A DNA stretch of 64,000 bases from an uncultured Eubacteriales bacterium (GCA_902777335.1 CACYTF010000019.1:37012-101011), one strand, 5' to 3'; counted from the stretch's first letter, positions 1 through 7,954 are shown. Translations and numbers: made by a program. The notes: a model not told the origin generated them from the sequence alone.

Positions 1-1668
1 CAGTCCAAGAAAATGGTGGAGCTGCTCTCGGAGTACGAGTCCAACGGCAGCTCGCTTCTGATGAAGCACCGGGACCACTATTCCCATTCGGTGTACGTGT
101 TCGCGCTGGGCCTGGCGATCTACGACACCAACGCGGCCTACCGGAGCGCCTTCGAGGCGTTCTACCAATGCCCGCCGGACAGCGCGGCGAATCTGTTCCT
201 GGAGCTGTGGGGCCTGACGTCGCTGTTCCACGACATCGGCTATCCCTTCGAGCTGCCCTTCGAGCAGGTGCTGTCCTACTTTGAGGTGAATCACCAGCGC
301 CGGGGCAAGGACAGCCTGTACCTGGCCTATCACGGCGTGGACAAGCTGATCGCGCTGAGCGAGCCCGCGAAGGCGCGCTTTGAGGCGCTGTTCGGCATGC
401 GCTTTGGAACCGTCAGCCACCTCCTCGCCTGGGACATCGCCCGCAGGCTCGGCAAGGACTACGGCTTCACCGAAGCCTATCTCAGGGATGTGGTGGACGC
501 CAAGCCCGTGTCGCCGGAGCGCTTCGGCTACTTCATGGACCACGCCTTCTTCAGCGCCGCCCGGCTCTATCGGGAGCTGGAAAACGCCTTCGGCCCCGAC
601 GGGCTGAACGCCATGCACGTGGACGCCCTCTCCGCCATACTGCTGCACAACAGCCTGTACAAGTTCGCCATCGCCTTCTACAAGGACAAAGAAAAGCACA
701 GAGCGCCGCTGCCCATGCGGGCGCACCCGCTGGCCTACATGCTGATGCTGTGCGACGAGCTGCAGTGCTGGGACCGCACGGCCTACGGCCGCAACTCCAG
801 GACCGAGCTGCACCCGATGGCCGCGAAGTTCGATTTCTCCGACGACGCCATACAGGTGATCTACTACTACGACCGGGCGGAGCGGGAGAAGATCGACGCC
901 TATCACCAGGCCTACGCCGCCTGGGAGGCCGGCGGGAGGGAGGGCGACGCGCCGCGGTTGAAGGCCTACAGCGACATGGCGGAGAAGGGCCAGCGCTTCC
1001 GCACGGACATCGAAAAGATCGTGGACACCGGTGCGATTCCCCTGACCGTGAAGGCGCGCACCGGCAAGGTGGACCGCAGCGCCAAGCACACTTACCTGTC
1101 CAGCAGCAACTTTTTGCACTTCTACGACTTCGCGGTGGCTATCCACGGGCGCAGCCTGCCGCCGGAGGCCACGGCAGAGCAGATGGAGGCCAGGTTTGAG
1201 TCCCACTCGCTGGAGTACCAGCTCTCCACGCTGAACCGGGCCAGGCACTTCGCCCGCTATCTGGACGCGATACGCTGCTTTTACACCGACAAGCCGGTGG
1301 ACTACGAGATGGTCACCCGCTTCACGCCGAACCAGGCCGCCGTTTTCGCGCCGATGGAGCACGAGCGCTGGGAACGGGAGCACATCGCCATGGGCTGGCG
1401 CAACGGCGACGCGTACGAGACGCTGCCGTTGGACGTGCCGGAATCGGAGGAAGCCGCGGCCCGGAAGGCGCTGCGCGAGCAGCTGCGCAGGCACAAGCTG
1501 GTGATGGACGGCAATCCCACCACCAGCGAGGTCCTGGAGCACTACGAGAGCCTCTCCGACGACGACAAGGGAAAAGACTGGAAGCCGTTCAACAAGATGC
1601 TGACACTGCTCAAAAAATACGATGGCACGCGCATCTACCGGCTGGATCGCAAGCGGAGCTTGCGATGA
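1..1668 (+). CDS. HD-domain protein with C-terminal RyR-like domain (5' end outside window)
   Basis: Role unknown; probably a signalling or conflict-system component. The frame is open to the first base of the window (Q-S-K-K precede the first ATG at 13), so the N-terminus is probably cut off. Numbered from that ATG, a helix with KHRDHYSH (residues 18-25) is followed by His73-Asp74 in FHDIGY, the layout of an HD metal-dependent phosphohydrolase core. The last 100 residues (from about 448, MEHERWEREH...GW, then LSDDDKGKDW) resemble the RyR domain known from ryanodine receptors and found in bacteria near SLOG and SLATT proteins. It is the first of four co-directional genes, with 116 nt before the SLOG gene. 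The HD call is fairly safe; the RyR call rests on pattern similarity only. Confidence 0.6.
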   Translation, partial: QSKKMVELLSEYESNGSSLLMKHRDHYSHSVYVFALGLAIYDTNAAYRSAFEAFYQCPPDSAANLFLELWGLTSLFHDIGYPFELPFEQVLSYFEVNHQRRGKDSLYLAYHGVDKLIALSEPAKARFEALFGMRFGTVSHLLAWDIARRLGKDYGFTEAYLRDVVDAKPVSPERFGYFMDHAFFSAARLYRELENAFGPDGLNAMHVDALSAILLHNSLYKFAIAFYKDKEKHRAPLPMRAHPLAYMLMLCDELQCWDRTAYGRNSRTELHPMAAKFDFSDDAIQVIYYYDRAEREKIDAYHQAYAAWEAGGREGDAPRLKAYSDMAEKGQRFRTDIEKIVDTGAIPLTVKARTGKVDRSAKHTYLSSSNFLHFYDFAVAIHGRSLPPEATAEQMEARFESHSLEYQLSTLNRARHFARYLDAIRCFYTDKPVDYEMVTRFTPNQAAVFAPMEHERWEREHIAMGWRNGDAYETLPLDVPESEEAAARKALREQLRRHKLVMDGNPTTSEVLEHYESLSDDDKGKDWKPFNKMLTLLKKYDGTRIYRLDRKRSLR

Positions 1669-1784
1669 AACGAAGGCCATGCGCGCGGGCACGATGACGC
1701 GCGGGGGAAACCCCGCGTGTTTGATACATGCCGTCTCCGGGGCGTCGAAACGGCGCTTGCGCCGGTATGGGGGTGACTTGACCG

Positions 1785-3383
1785 ATGGACGATAGGAGGA
1801 TTCCCCTGATCGTCGGGGTGACGGGGCATATCGCGCTGCGGGAGGCCGATCTGCCCGCGCTTCGCGCGGCGGTGCGGACGGAGCTCACGGGCCTTATGAA
1901 GCGGTATCCGAACACGTCGCCCGCCATGCTGACGAGCCTCGCGGCGGGGGGCGATCTGCTGTGCGCCGACGTGGCGCGGGAGCTGGGCATGCCGGTATTG
2001 GCGGCGCTGCCCGTGGAAGACTCGGTGTACCGAAAGGATTTCTCGCCCGCGGACGCCGCCCAGTTTGACGAACACTGCGCCCGGGCACGGTGGGTGGGCG
2101 TCGCGCCGCCCACGGAGCACGCGCCGGAGCAACCCGATCGCGCCTTTTACTTTCGGCAGGCGGGCATCTACGTGGCCACCCACTGCCACGTGCTGCTGGC
2201 GCTGTGGGACGGCGGCGCGCCGGACGCGAAGCGCTGCGGCACCGGCGCGGCGGTGGACGTCGCCCTGAACGGCGCGTACAGCCCCGAGCGCGGCGACCCA
2301 GCCCTCGCGGGCGACTGCCCGGCGGTCATTCACATCCTGGCCCCCAGGGACGCGGCGGACGGGCGCGCGGCGGGCGAGGTGCGCCGCCTGGGGGACGAAG
2401 CGGCGCTTTCGGGGATACTGGAGAAGACGGAGGCCTTCAACCGGCTTGCCGATCAAAGCGGCGGCGGAGGAACGCTGCTGCCGGAGGACGCCTGCGGGGA
2501 CGACGCGGTCCTCGTGCGCATGAACGCGCTGTACCACGCGGCCAGCGGCCTGAGCCGGCGCTTTGCCGGGATGTACCGGCGGGTCCTGGCGCTGCTGGCG
2601 GCGGCCAGCACGCTTTTGACGTTCGCGTTTCTGATGTACGACGAGGTCGAGGCCATCTGGATGATACTGCTGTGCAGGGCCATGCTGGGCCTGGCCTGGT
2701 TCTGCCACAGGTATGCCCTCCGCTCGGACTGCCACTGCCGCTATATCGAATACCGGGCGCTGGCGGAATGGCTGCGGGTGCAGGCCTATCTGCGCTATGC
2801 CGGCAGCCGCCTGCGGGTGACGTCGCTTCTGACATGGACCCAGTCGCAGGAGACGGCGTGGATCGCATCCGCCCTGCGCACGGTCTCGATCGGTCCAGCG
2901 CCCAAGGCGGCCCACGACATCCGGGATTGCTGGGTAAACGCCCAGCGGGACTATCACAGCCGCGCGATCGGAAGGACCTCTCTGAGCCTCAGGCGCAGCG
3001 AGGGCGTGGTCCGGGTGGCGCTGGCGGTCAGCGCGACGCTGTACATCGCCGCGGTGCTGTTCGAGCTGGGCTTCGGCGGGCTGTTCTTTGAACCGGTGGC
3101 GGCGCTTGCAGGCGTCGGCCTCTGGCGCACCGCCATCAAGGTGGCCCTGGGGACCCTGTCCTCCGCGACCATATTCATCGCCAACTACTACGGAAAGCAG
3201 TCCCTGCCCCGAAAGCGGTCCGATCACGGCAAGATGGCCCGGTTCTACGCGCGGGCCTCCGAGCGGCTGGCCGAACGCGGCCAGAGCGAGGAACTGCTGG
3301 CGCGGCTGGCGCGGGAGGAGCTGATCGAAAACGGCAACTGGCTGTCCTATCAGCGGGACAACACGCCGGATATCAACCTGTGA
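1785..3383 (+). CDS. SLOG-type sensor with SLATT-like transmembrane helices
   Basis: Likely a nucleotide-ligand sensor fused to a membrane effector; the ligand is unknown. The N-terminal ~190 residues carry GVTGHI (11-16), SLAAGGDLLCADVA, LPVEDSVYRKDF, an ALWDGG strand and a CGTGAAVDVAL loop, the order of motifs of the SLOG (DprA/LOG-like Rossmann) superfamily. From about residue 267 come two hydrophobic helices followed by YIEYRALAEWLRVQ, a layout typical of SLATT 2-TM effector domains. A second hydrophobic pair (about 411-468) is followed by a helical tail ending in ENGNWL. The ATG at 1785 has GGGGGTGA 9 nt upstream. In known systems SLOG proteins are thought to detect nucleotide signals and SLATT to perturb membranes; that role here is inferred from architecture and from the RyR/HD gene before it. 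Confidence 0.65.
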   Translation: MDDRRIPLIVGVTGHIALREADLPALRAAVRTELTGLMKRYPNTSPAMLTSLAAGGDLLCADVARELGMPVLAALPVEDSVYRKDFSPADAAQFDEHCARARWVGVAPPTEHAPEQPDRAFYFRQAGIYVATHCHVLLALWDGGAPDAKRCGTGAAVDVALNGAYSPERGDPALAGDCPAVIHILAPRDAADGRAAGEVRRLGDEAALSGILEKTEAFNRLADQSGGGGTLLPEDACGDDAVLVRMNALYHAASGLSRRFAGMYRRVLALLAAASTLLTFAFLMYDEVEAIWMILLCRAMLGLAWFCHRYALRSDCHCRYIEYRALAEWLRVQAYLRYAGSRLRVTSLLTWTQSQETAWIASALRTVSIGPAPKAAHDIRDCWVNAQRDYHSRAIGRTSLSLRRSEGVVRVALAVSATLYIAAVLFELGFGGLFFEPVAALAGVGLWRTAIKVALGTLSSATIFIANYYGKQSLPRKRSDHGKMARFYARASERLAERGQSEELLARLAREELIENGNWLSYQRDNTPDINL

Positions 3384-3413
3384 CATGGCGCCGATCGGAG
3401 GGGAGAGATTCCA

Positions 3414-4709
3414 ATGAAAAGGGCCGTTGCGCTGACGATCGTACTGCTGCTGTTGCCCGTGGCGGCTCTGGCCCAGGGCTATGACGATTTCCGCCCCGCC
3501 GCCGGCGCGGCGCTCGGGGCGCTCACCGGCGCGCTGGACGCGATGCAAAAGAGCGTGTACGTCTACAGGGACTTCGGCGACACCGAGAACCACTTCACCC
3601 AGAAGGCGAAGATGGCAGGCCTCGACGGCAGCCTGGTGCTGGACATGGACGAGAACTGACGGGACGATCCCCACGGCGGCGAGAGCTGCATCCGCTGTCG
3701 GCAGACCGTCAGCCCCGTGGACTGGGGCGGCTGGCTGTTTCTGAACGGCTGGCTTGCCGAGGGGGAGAGCGTGCCGCGGCTCAACGACGGCAAGACGGAC
3801 GGCCAGGGCCTCGATCTGACGGGCGCGCAGGCGCTCAGCTTCTGGGCCCGGGGCGAGCGCGGCGGCGAGAGGGTGGAATTCTTCACCTGCGGCTTCGGCT
3901 ACGACGGCCAGTGGGGCGCGCGGATCGCCCCCTATCCGGACAGCGCCGGCAAGCGCAGCCTGGGCTATATCGAGCTGGAGCAGGAATGGCGCGAGTATAC
4001 CGTCGACCTGGCGGACGCGGACATGCGCTATGTCGTCTGCGGCTTCGGCTACGTGCTGTCGGGCGAGCAGTCGAACATGGGGGACAACGCGTTCTACCTG
4101 GACGACATCCGCTTCATTGGCGATTTCTCCGGGCGGGACGCGCACTGTATGCTGCGCTCCTACGACACCGACAACCTCTACATCCAAAACGCGGCCTTCT
4201 CCTACGACAACGCGCTGGCGGCCATAAAAAGCATGTATGACGTGGATAAGCGGGTGTTCTACACCGGAACGCTGGACGACGGCGCGACGCCCAGTGCGGA
4301 CAACCTGGTGCTGGACGCCCAGGTGTGGGCCTGCATGGCGCTGGGGGAGGCCTTTGCCCCCTACGAGGCTTCACTGGAGGCCGTCGCGGCCATGCGCACC
4401 CCGGAGGGCGGCTATCCCTTCTGCGCGTCCAACGCCAACGGCGGCTGGTGGGCCGAGGGCACGGCCTACACCGCGCTGATGTACCGGCTGCGCGGCGAGG
4501 ACGGGCCGGCCGCCGGGGCGCTTCGGGCGCTGGCGGACATACAGCTTGAAAGCGGCCTGTTCCCGGCGGCGACGGTGGACCACCTGTCCACGGGCTTCGG
4601 GCTGTTCGACGGCTCGCCCTGGGAATACGGCGCCGCGCCCCACATCGCGCCGACGGCGTGGTTTGTAATGGCGGTGAACGGCTTCAACCCCTACGCCTTT
4701 GGCGACTGA
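3414..4709 (+). pseudogene. Secreted protein gene interrupted by one in-frame TGA
   Basis: An ATG at 3414 with GGAGGGGAGA upstream opens a frame with a clear signal peptide (MKRAVALTIVLLLLPVAALA). It stops at TGA 3657-3659 after 81 codons. The same frame then stays open from 3660 to 4709, and its translation reads on sensibly (RDDPHGGESCIRC, then WGGWLFLNGW). Joined, it would be a ~430-residue exported protein: an N-terminal beta-rich, possibly carbohydrate-binding part (about 100-240), then a helical part with DNLVLDAQVWACMAL and WWAEGTAYTALMY like alpha/alpha-toroid proteins. A single TGG-to-TGA change (Trp) would explain it, as would a sequencing error or recoding. Neighbouring genes use TGA as an ordinary stop. 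Function is unknown; it sits in a row with the SLOG gene and the CX5R gene. Confidence 0.6.
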
Positions 4710-4735
4710 ACGACATGCCCGGTGGAGATGATACT

Positions 4736-5890
4736 GTGCAAGAGATGAACCGGGGCGTTTTGAACGTGTACGTAGCGGTTCCGAGGACCCTTGAATCGGA
4801 CTGGATCAGCCTGCTGAGGCAGTTTGGCTTTTTGAACGCGAAGTGCCGGGAGATGGGCATACAGCTCAACGCCCACAAGGGCAGCCATACCGGCTTCGGC
4901 TGGGAATCGGTGCCCCTGGACGCCCCCTGTATCTGCATATCGATGATGGACGAGGCCGATTACACCGAGGAGGAGCGCGGCAGGGCGGTCGAGCTGCTCA
5001 AGCGCGAGGGCGTGGCGTGCGTGATCGGCCTGCTCCAGTCGCAATCGGACGGCGTTGCCCTGTACGGGGTGGGGGGTTCGGCCCTTCACATCATCCGCTA
5101 CAGCGCGCCCTCCGAAATCCCCATCGCAGAGCTGCCCGCCGTTTCCGAGCTGTTGGACAGGCTGGCCTCAAAGCCCCAGGAGGGCGGCGCGGGCGTCGGC
5201 GGCAGGGTCAGCGAGATCCATCCCGGGCTCTTCGCGGGCTACGGCCCGGACCTGTACGACCTTGCGCGGGCGAAGCCCGACGTCATCGTATCGCTGGACA
5301 GCCTTCCAGGCAGCATCTGGGAGGACTTCAGGGGGCAGATACTCTACTATCCCATCGCCCCCTACGACGCGCTGCCCTTCTTCATACTGGAGCGCCTGAC
5401 GGTCGAGGTCGCGGCCCTGCTGGAGGACGGAAAGCGGGTGGCGCTGTTCTGCGGCGAGGATTGCGGGCGCGTCGGCTACGCGGCGGCCTGCGTGCTCTTT
5501 CTGCGCGGCGTTCAGGAGCCCATCGACCATCTCAGACAGAACTGGAATGCCTCGGCGCTCTCCGCCAAAGCGCAGGAGGACAGCGTCAGGCGCTTCTGCT
5601 ACCGGCACGTCGCCCGGGTCTACTGGCACTGCGTGCACCTCACCCGGCACATCCAGATCGACGGCATAGACGCCTTCAAGGGCGACGCGGACATACAGCG
5701 GGCGGTTCAGCGCATCGGCGAGGCGCTGGGCGACAGGGCCCGCATACTGCTGCGCTTCTCCGGGCTTCTGCCCAGCGTGCGCGTGATGGTGGAAGCCCCC
5801 GATATGGAAAAGTGTCAAAAGGCCATCGACGATTTCATACGGGTCGTCGATCAGAAGGGCCATTACCTGGGCATCGTCGACGGCTGGTAG
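4736..5890 (+). CDS. Protein with CX5R dual-specificity phosphatase-like domain
   Basis: Predicted 384 residues. The C-terminal half contains a PTP/DSP-type loop: Cys239-GEDCG-Arg245 followed by VGYAAACVLFLRG and PIDHLRQNW, close to the CX5R(T/S)G loop and following helix of dual-specificity phosphatases. The usual His before the Cys is Phe here. Upstream, SLPGSIWEDF and ILYYPIAPYDALP fit the preceding strand region. The N-terminal ~150 residues (LNVYVAVPRT.., CVIGLLQSQSDG) form a predicted alpha/beta domain I cannot assign. GTG at 4736 is preferred because GGTGGAG lies 8 nt upstream; ATG 4715 and 4745 are alternatives. It is the last gene of the left-hand cassette and ends about 100 nt before the Y RNA promoter. 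Whether it is an active phosphatase, and on what substrate, cannot be told. Confidence 0.6.
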   Translation: MQEMNRGVLNVYVAVPRTLESDWISLLRQFGFLNAKCREMGIQLNAHKGSHTGFGWESVPLDAPCICISMMDEADYTEEERGRAVELLKREGVACVIGLLQSQSDGVALYGVGGSALHIIRYSAPSEIPIAELPAVSELLDRLASKPQEGGAGVGGRVSEIHPGLFAGYGPDLYDLARAKPDVIVSLDSLPGSIWEDFRGQILYYPIAPYDALPFFILERLTVEVAALLEDGKRVALFCGEDCGRVGYAAACVLFLRGVQEPIDHLRQNWNASALSAKAQEDSVRRFCYRHVARVYWHCVHLTRHIQIDGIDAFKGDADIQRAVQRIGEALGDRARILLRFSGLLPSVRVMVEAPDMEKCQKAIDDFIRVVDQKGHYLGIVDGW

Positions 5891-5993
5891 GAGAATTGGC
5901 ACGCGGGGAAAGCCCTCTACCGGAGTGCAGTCTCGACATGTACGACGAGGACGGAGAGCTTCTTGAGAAGTGGCGCGACGGGGCGCATATGGG

Positions 5994-6023
5994 TTGACAA
6001 TGCCGCGGGGCCTGTGTTAAAAT
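5994..6023 (+). promoter_or_regulatory. Sigma-A promoter for the tandem Y RNAs
   Basis: Perfect TTGACA (5994-5999) is followed after 18 nt by TAAAAT (6018-6023), or after 17 nt by TTAAAA. The predicted start, about 6030, coincides with the first base of a perfect 7-bp hairpin with a GCGA tetraloop, as expected for the 5' end of a structured RNA. No coding start follows for nearly 500 nt. Confidence 0.8.
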
Positions 6024-6029
6024 GGGGTT

Positions 6030-6187
6030 GCGCCGGGCGACCGGCGCGGGACGGCATTGCCGGTTGCGGTTCCTTCGTTTACGGCGGCGAAGATGTGGGT
6101 CCGAATCCCACGCGCTTGAAATGAGCGTTGGTCCAACGGGAGGACGTTGCCTGAGAATACCGCGGTCGAAATTCATCCGTCCCTTTT
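6030..6187 (+). ncRNA. Y RNA 1 (YrlA-type, tRNA-like module)
   Basis: A 5' hairpin (6030-6047, GCGA loop) leads into an outer helix GGGACGG (6048-6054) pairing with CCGTCCC (6177-6183), followed by TTTT. Inside is an 8-bp helix 6062-6069/6160-6167. The centre is tRNA-like but permuted: T-arm 6095-6111 (stem GTGGG/CCCAC, 7-nt loop TCCGAAT), acceptor-like stem GCGCTT/GAGCGT (6112-6117/6123-6128) closed by the loop GAAAT, linker TG, D-arm 6131-6145 (GTCC/GGAC, loop AACGGGA). There is no anticodon arm and no free 3' acceptor end. This is the known plan of bacterial YrlA Y RNAs, which mimic tRNA and bind Ro60/Rsr; the rsr gene lies 325 nt downstream. Exact ends are inferred, not measured. Confidence 0.85.
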
Positions 6188-6226
6188 CCAGACGATAACC
6201 GGCGCGACAGCGCTTGTTATACCGAA

Positions 6227-6364
6227 GAAGCGGCATTGCAGGCTGGAGATACTTCGTCTTTACACGGGATGTTACGGGTTCGAATCCCGTCCCTGCTCCG
6301 AAGAAGGGCAGGGTAGCTCAAATGGCAGAGCGCCAATCGTTCTCCGACCGATTTTATCCGCTTC
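6227..6364 (+). ncRNA. Y RNA 2 (YrlA-type, tRNA-like module)
   Basis: Second copy of the same design with different helix sequences. The outer helix is GAAGCGG (6227-6233) with CCGCTTC (6358-6364); the inner helix is GGCTGGAG (6241-6248) with CTCCGACC (6342-6349), one mismatch. The T-arm is 6274-6290 (ACGGG/CCCGT, loop TTCGAAT). The acceptor-like stem is CCCTGCTC/GGGCAGGG (6291-6298/6306-6313), closed by CGAAGAA. Linker TA is followed by the D-arm 6316-6331 (GCTC/GAGC, loop AAATGGCA). GGCATTGC before the inner helix and ATCCG after it are shared with copy 1. No separate promoter is visible, so it is probably transcribed with copy 1 and either processed or kept as a two-module RNA. Confidence 0.85.
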
Positions 6365-6374
6365 GTTTCAAATT

Positions 6375-6393
6375 GCCGCGGCGACGCCGCGGC
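6375..6393. other. Perfect GC hairpin after Y RNA 2
   Basis: GCCGCGGC, a 3-nt GAC loop and GCCGCGGC form a perfect 8-bp hairpin. There is no U-tract on the + strand, so it is not a classical terminator; it may protect or define the 3' end of the Y RNA transcript. Confidence 0.5.
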
Positions 6394-6404
6394 CCCAAGC
6401 TTCA

Positions 6405-6457
6405 AAGAGCCGTGCCTTGCTCCGTGTACCGACCATGCTGCGGGCAGGGCTCTTTTT
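6405..6457 (+). terminator. Probable intrinsic terminator after the Y RNAs
   Basis: AAAGAGCC (from 6404) pairs with GGCTCTTT (to 6455) and runs into TTTTT. The loop is long, about 36 nt, and partly GC-rich, so it may hold further structure. It separates the Y RNAs from rsr, which may still receive read-through because no clear promoter is visible between 6457 and 6512. Confidence 0.6.
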
Positions 6458-6511
6458 GTATCGGCTATCATCGATCGCACCGGCGGAACGGCGTTGACGG
6501 GGGTGTTCATC

Positions 6512-7951
6512 ATGAGCAAGTTCAACAACAGGCCCACCGGCATGACGACCAACCACGAGGCATACCCGGCCTACGCCATGAAGAACAGGGCCAAGCTGGT
6601 GACGCAGGTGCTGACGTCGTTCTTCAATGAACAGAAGTTCTACGGCGACAACAGCGCCGAGATGGAGATGACGATTCGCCGCGTGATCCGACAGGACGCG
6701 GATTTCGTGTCCCGCCTGGCCGTGTTCGCCCGCCGGGAGTTCAACATGCGCTCGGTGTCGCACGTGCTGGCCGCGTACCTGGCGCACGAGCCGGAGGGCA
6801 AGCCCTTCGCGCGCCGGACCGTCAAGGGCATCGTGCTGCGCGGCGACGACGTGACCGAGCTGATGGCCTTCTACCTCGCCACGTTCGGCAAGCCCATACC
6901 CAACGCGCTGCGCAAGGGCATTTGCGACGCGTTTTCCCGGTTTGACGAGTACACGCTCGCCAAGTACAGGGGCTCGGGCAAGGCGGTCGGGATGCGGGAC
7001 ATCGTGATGCTGTGCCATCCGAAGCCGGCGGACGAGGCGCAGGCCGCGCTCTGGAAGCGGGTACTGGAGAATCGCCTGGCGACCCCCGTGACATGGGAGA
7101 CCCAGCTGTCCGCCGGCGGCAGCAACGCCGAGACCTGGGAGGCGCTGATCGACAGCGGCAAGGTGGGCTACATGGCCCTGCTGCGCAACCTGCGCAATAT
7201 CATTCTGGCTGCGCCGCGGAACATCAATAAGGTGTACGACACCATCGCCGACGAGAACGCCGTCCGGCGCTCCAGGCAGCTACCGTTCAGGTACCTCTCG
7301 GCCTACAGGGAGATCGGCAGCATCGCGGGCAGCAGAGCGCTGGACGCGCTGGAGCAGGCGGTGAACGCCGCGGTGGACAACCTGCCCAGGCTGCCCGGAC
7401 GGACCGTCATCGCCGTCGATACCTCCGGCTCGATGAGTTCGCCGCTCAGTCGCAAATCCGGCGTGCGCTGCTGCGATGTGGGCATGATGCTGGGCCTGAT
7501 CGCAAACCGCATCTGCGAGGACAGCCTGTTCTATACCTTTGACACCTCCATCGCAAAGTACGCGCTCAGCGGCCACGCGGCGATCCTCCAGACCTGCATA
7601 AACCATGCCAGGGCCGGCGGCGGCACCAACATCAGCCTGCCCTTCGAGCAGATGCTGAGCGAGCGCATCGCGGCGGACAGGGTCATCATCATCAGCGACA
7701 ACGAGTGCAACACTCCGGCCTATGGCACGAGCAAGCCCGTCCAATACTGGGCGGACGAATACCGCAGGCAGATGGGCATCGACATCTGGGTGCACGCGAT
7801 CGACCTGATGGGCTACGGCACGCAGCAGTTCACCGGCGCGCGCACCAACATCATCGCCGGCTGGAGCGAAAAGGTGTTTGACTTCATATTGCTGGCGGAG
7901 CGGGGCGAGGAAGCGCTGGAGCAGCGCATCGCCCGCTACGAATGGCAGTGA
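6512..7951 (+). CDS. rsr: Ro60/Rsr orthologue (TROVE + vWA domains)
   Basis: RNA-binding ring protein of the Ro60 family. In studied bacteria Rsr binds Y RNA and, through it, exoribonucleases such as PNPase, and helps RNA processing and decay under stress. The 479 residues begin with the HEAT-like TROVE part (YPAYAMKNRAKLV, then VSRLAVFARRE, VLAAYLAHEP). They end in a von Willebrand A domain whose metal-ion site is complete: DTSGS at 303-307, Thr372 in GGGTNIS, Asp396 in ISDNE. The ATG at 6512 has GGGGGTG 8 nt upstream; an in-frame TTG at 6494 is less likely. The two YrlA-type RNAs lie immediately upstream, which strongly supports the assignment. No RNA ligase or 3' cyclase gene is beside it. 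Confidence 0.95.
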   Translation: MSKFNNRPTGMTTNHEAYPAYAMKNRAKLVTQVLTSFFNEQKFYGDNSAEMEMTIRRVIRQDADFVSRLAVFARREFNMRSVSHVLAAYLAHEPEGKPFARRTVKGIVLRGDDVTELMAFYLATFGKPIPNALRKGICDAFSRFDEYTLAKYRGSGKAVGMRDIVMLCHPKPADEAQAALWKRVLENRLATPVTWETQLSAGGSNAETWEALIDSGKVGYMALLRNLRNIILAAPRNINKVYDTIADENAVRRSRQLPFRYLSAYREIGSIAGSRALDALEQAVNAAVDNLPRLPGRTVIAVDTSGSMSSPLSRKSGVRCCDVGMMLGLIANRICEDSLFYTFDTSIAKYALSGHAAILQTCINHARAGGGTNISLPFEQMLSERIAADRVIIISDNECNTPAYGTSKPVQYWADEYRRQMGIDIWVHAIDLMGYGTQQFTGARTNIIAGWSEKVFDFILLAERGEEALEQRIARYEWQ

Positions 7952-7954
7952 CCG

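Noticed and set aside
1894..2868. Long open frames on the minus strand opposite the SLOG gene and elsewhere
   Set aside because: They are expected shadows in GC-rich DNA: compositionally biased, without ribosome sites, and opposite genes with recognisable domains.
3657..3659. TGA read as Trp through a changed genetic code
   Set aside because: Many intact genes in the window (for example lysC, lon, livF) end in TGA.
5938..5997. A 19-codon open frame (MYDEDGELLEKWRDGAHMG) before the Y RNA promoter
   Set aside because: The spacing to GGAG is 12 nt, it is very short, and its stop overlaps the -35 box; there is no support beyond a protein-like look.
6095..6145. T-arm and D-arm patterns at 6.1 and 6.3 kb read as ordinary or permuted tRNA genes
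   Set aside because: The T-arm comes before the D-arm, the acceptor-like stem is closed by a loop, and no anticodon arm exists, so no tRNA could be matured; the Y RNA plan and rsr next door explain it.
6218..6223. TATACC as a -10 box for a separate promoter of Y RNA 2
   Set aside because: No -35 at a proper distance, and the start would fall inside the outer helix of the RNA.
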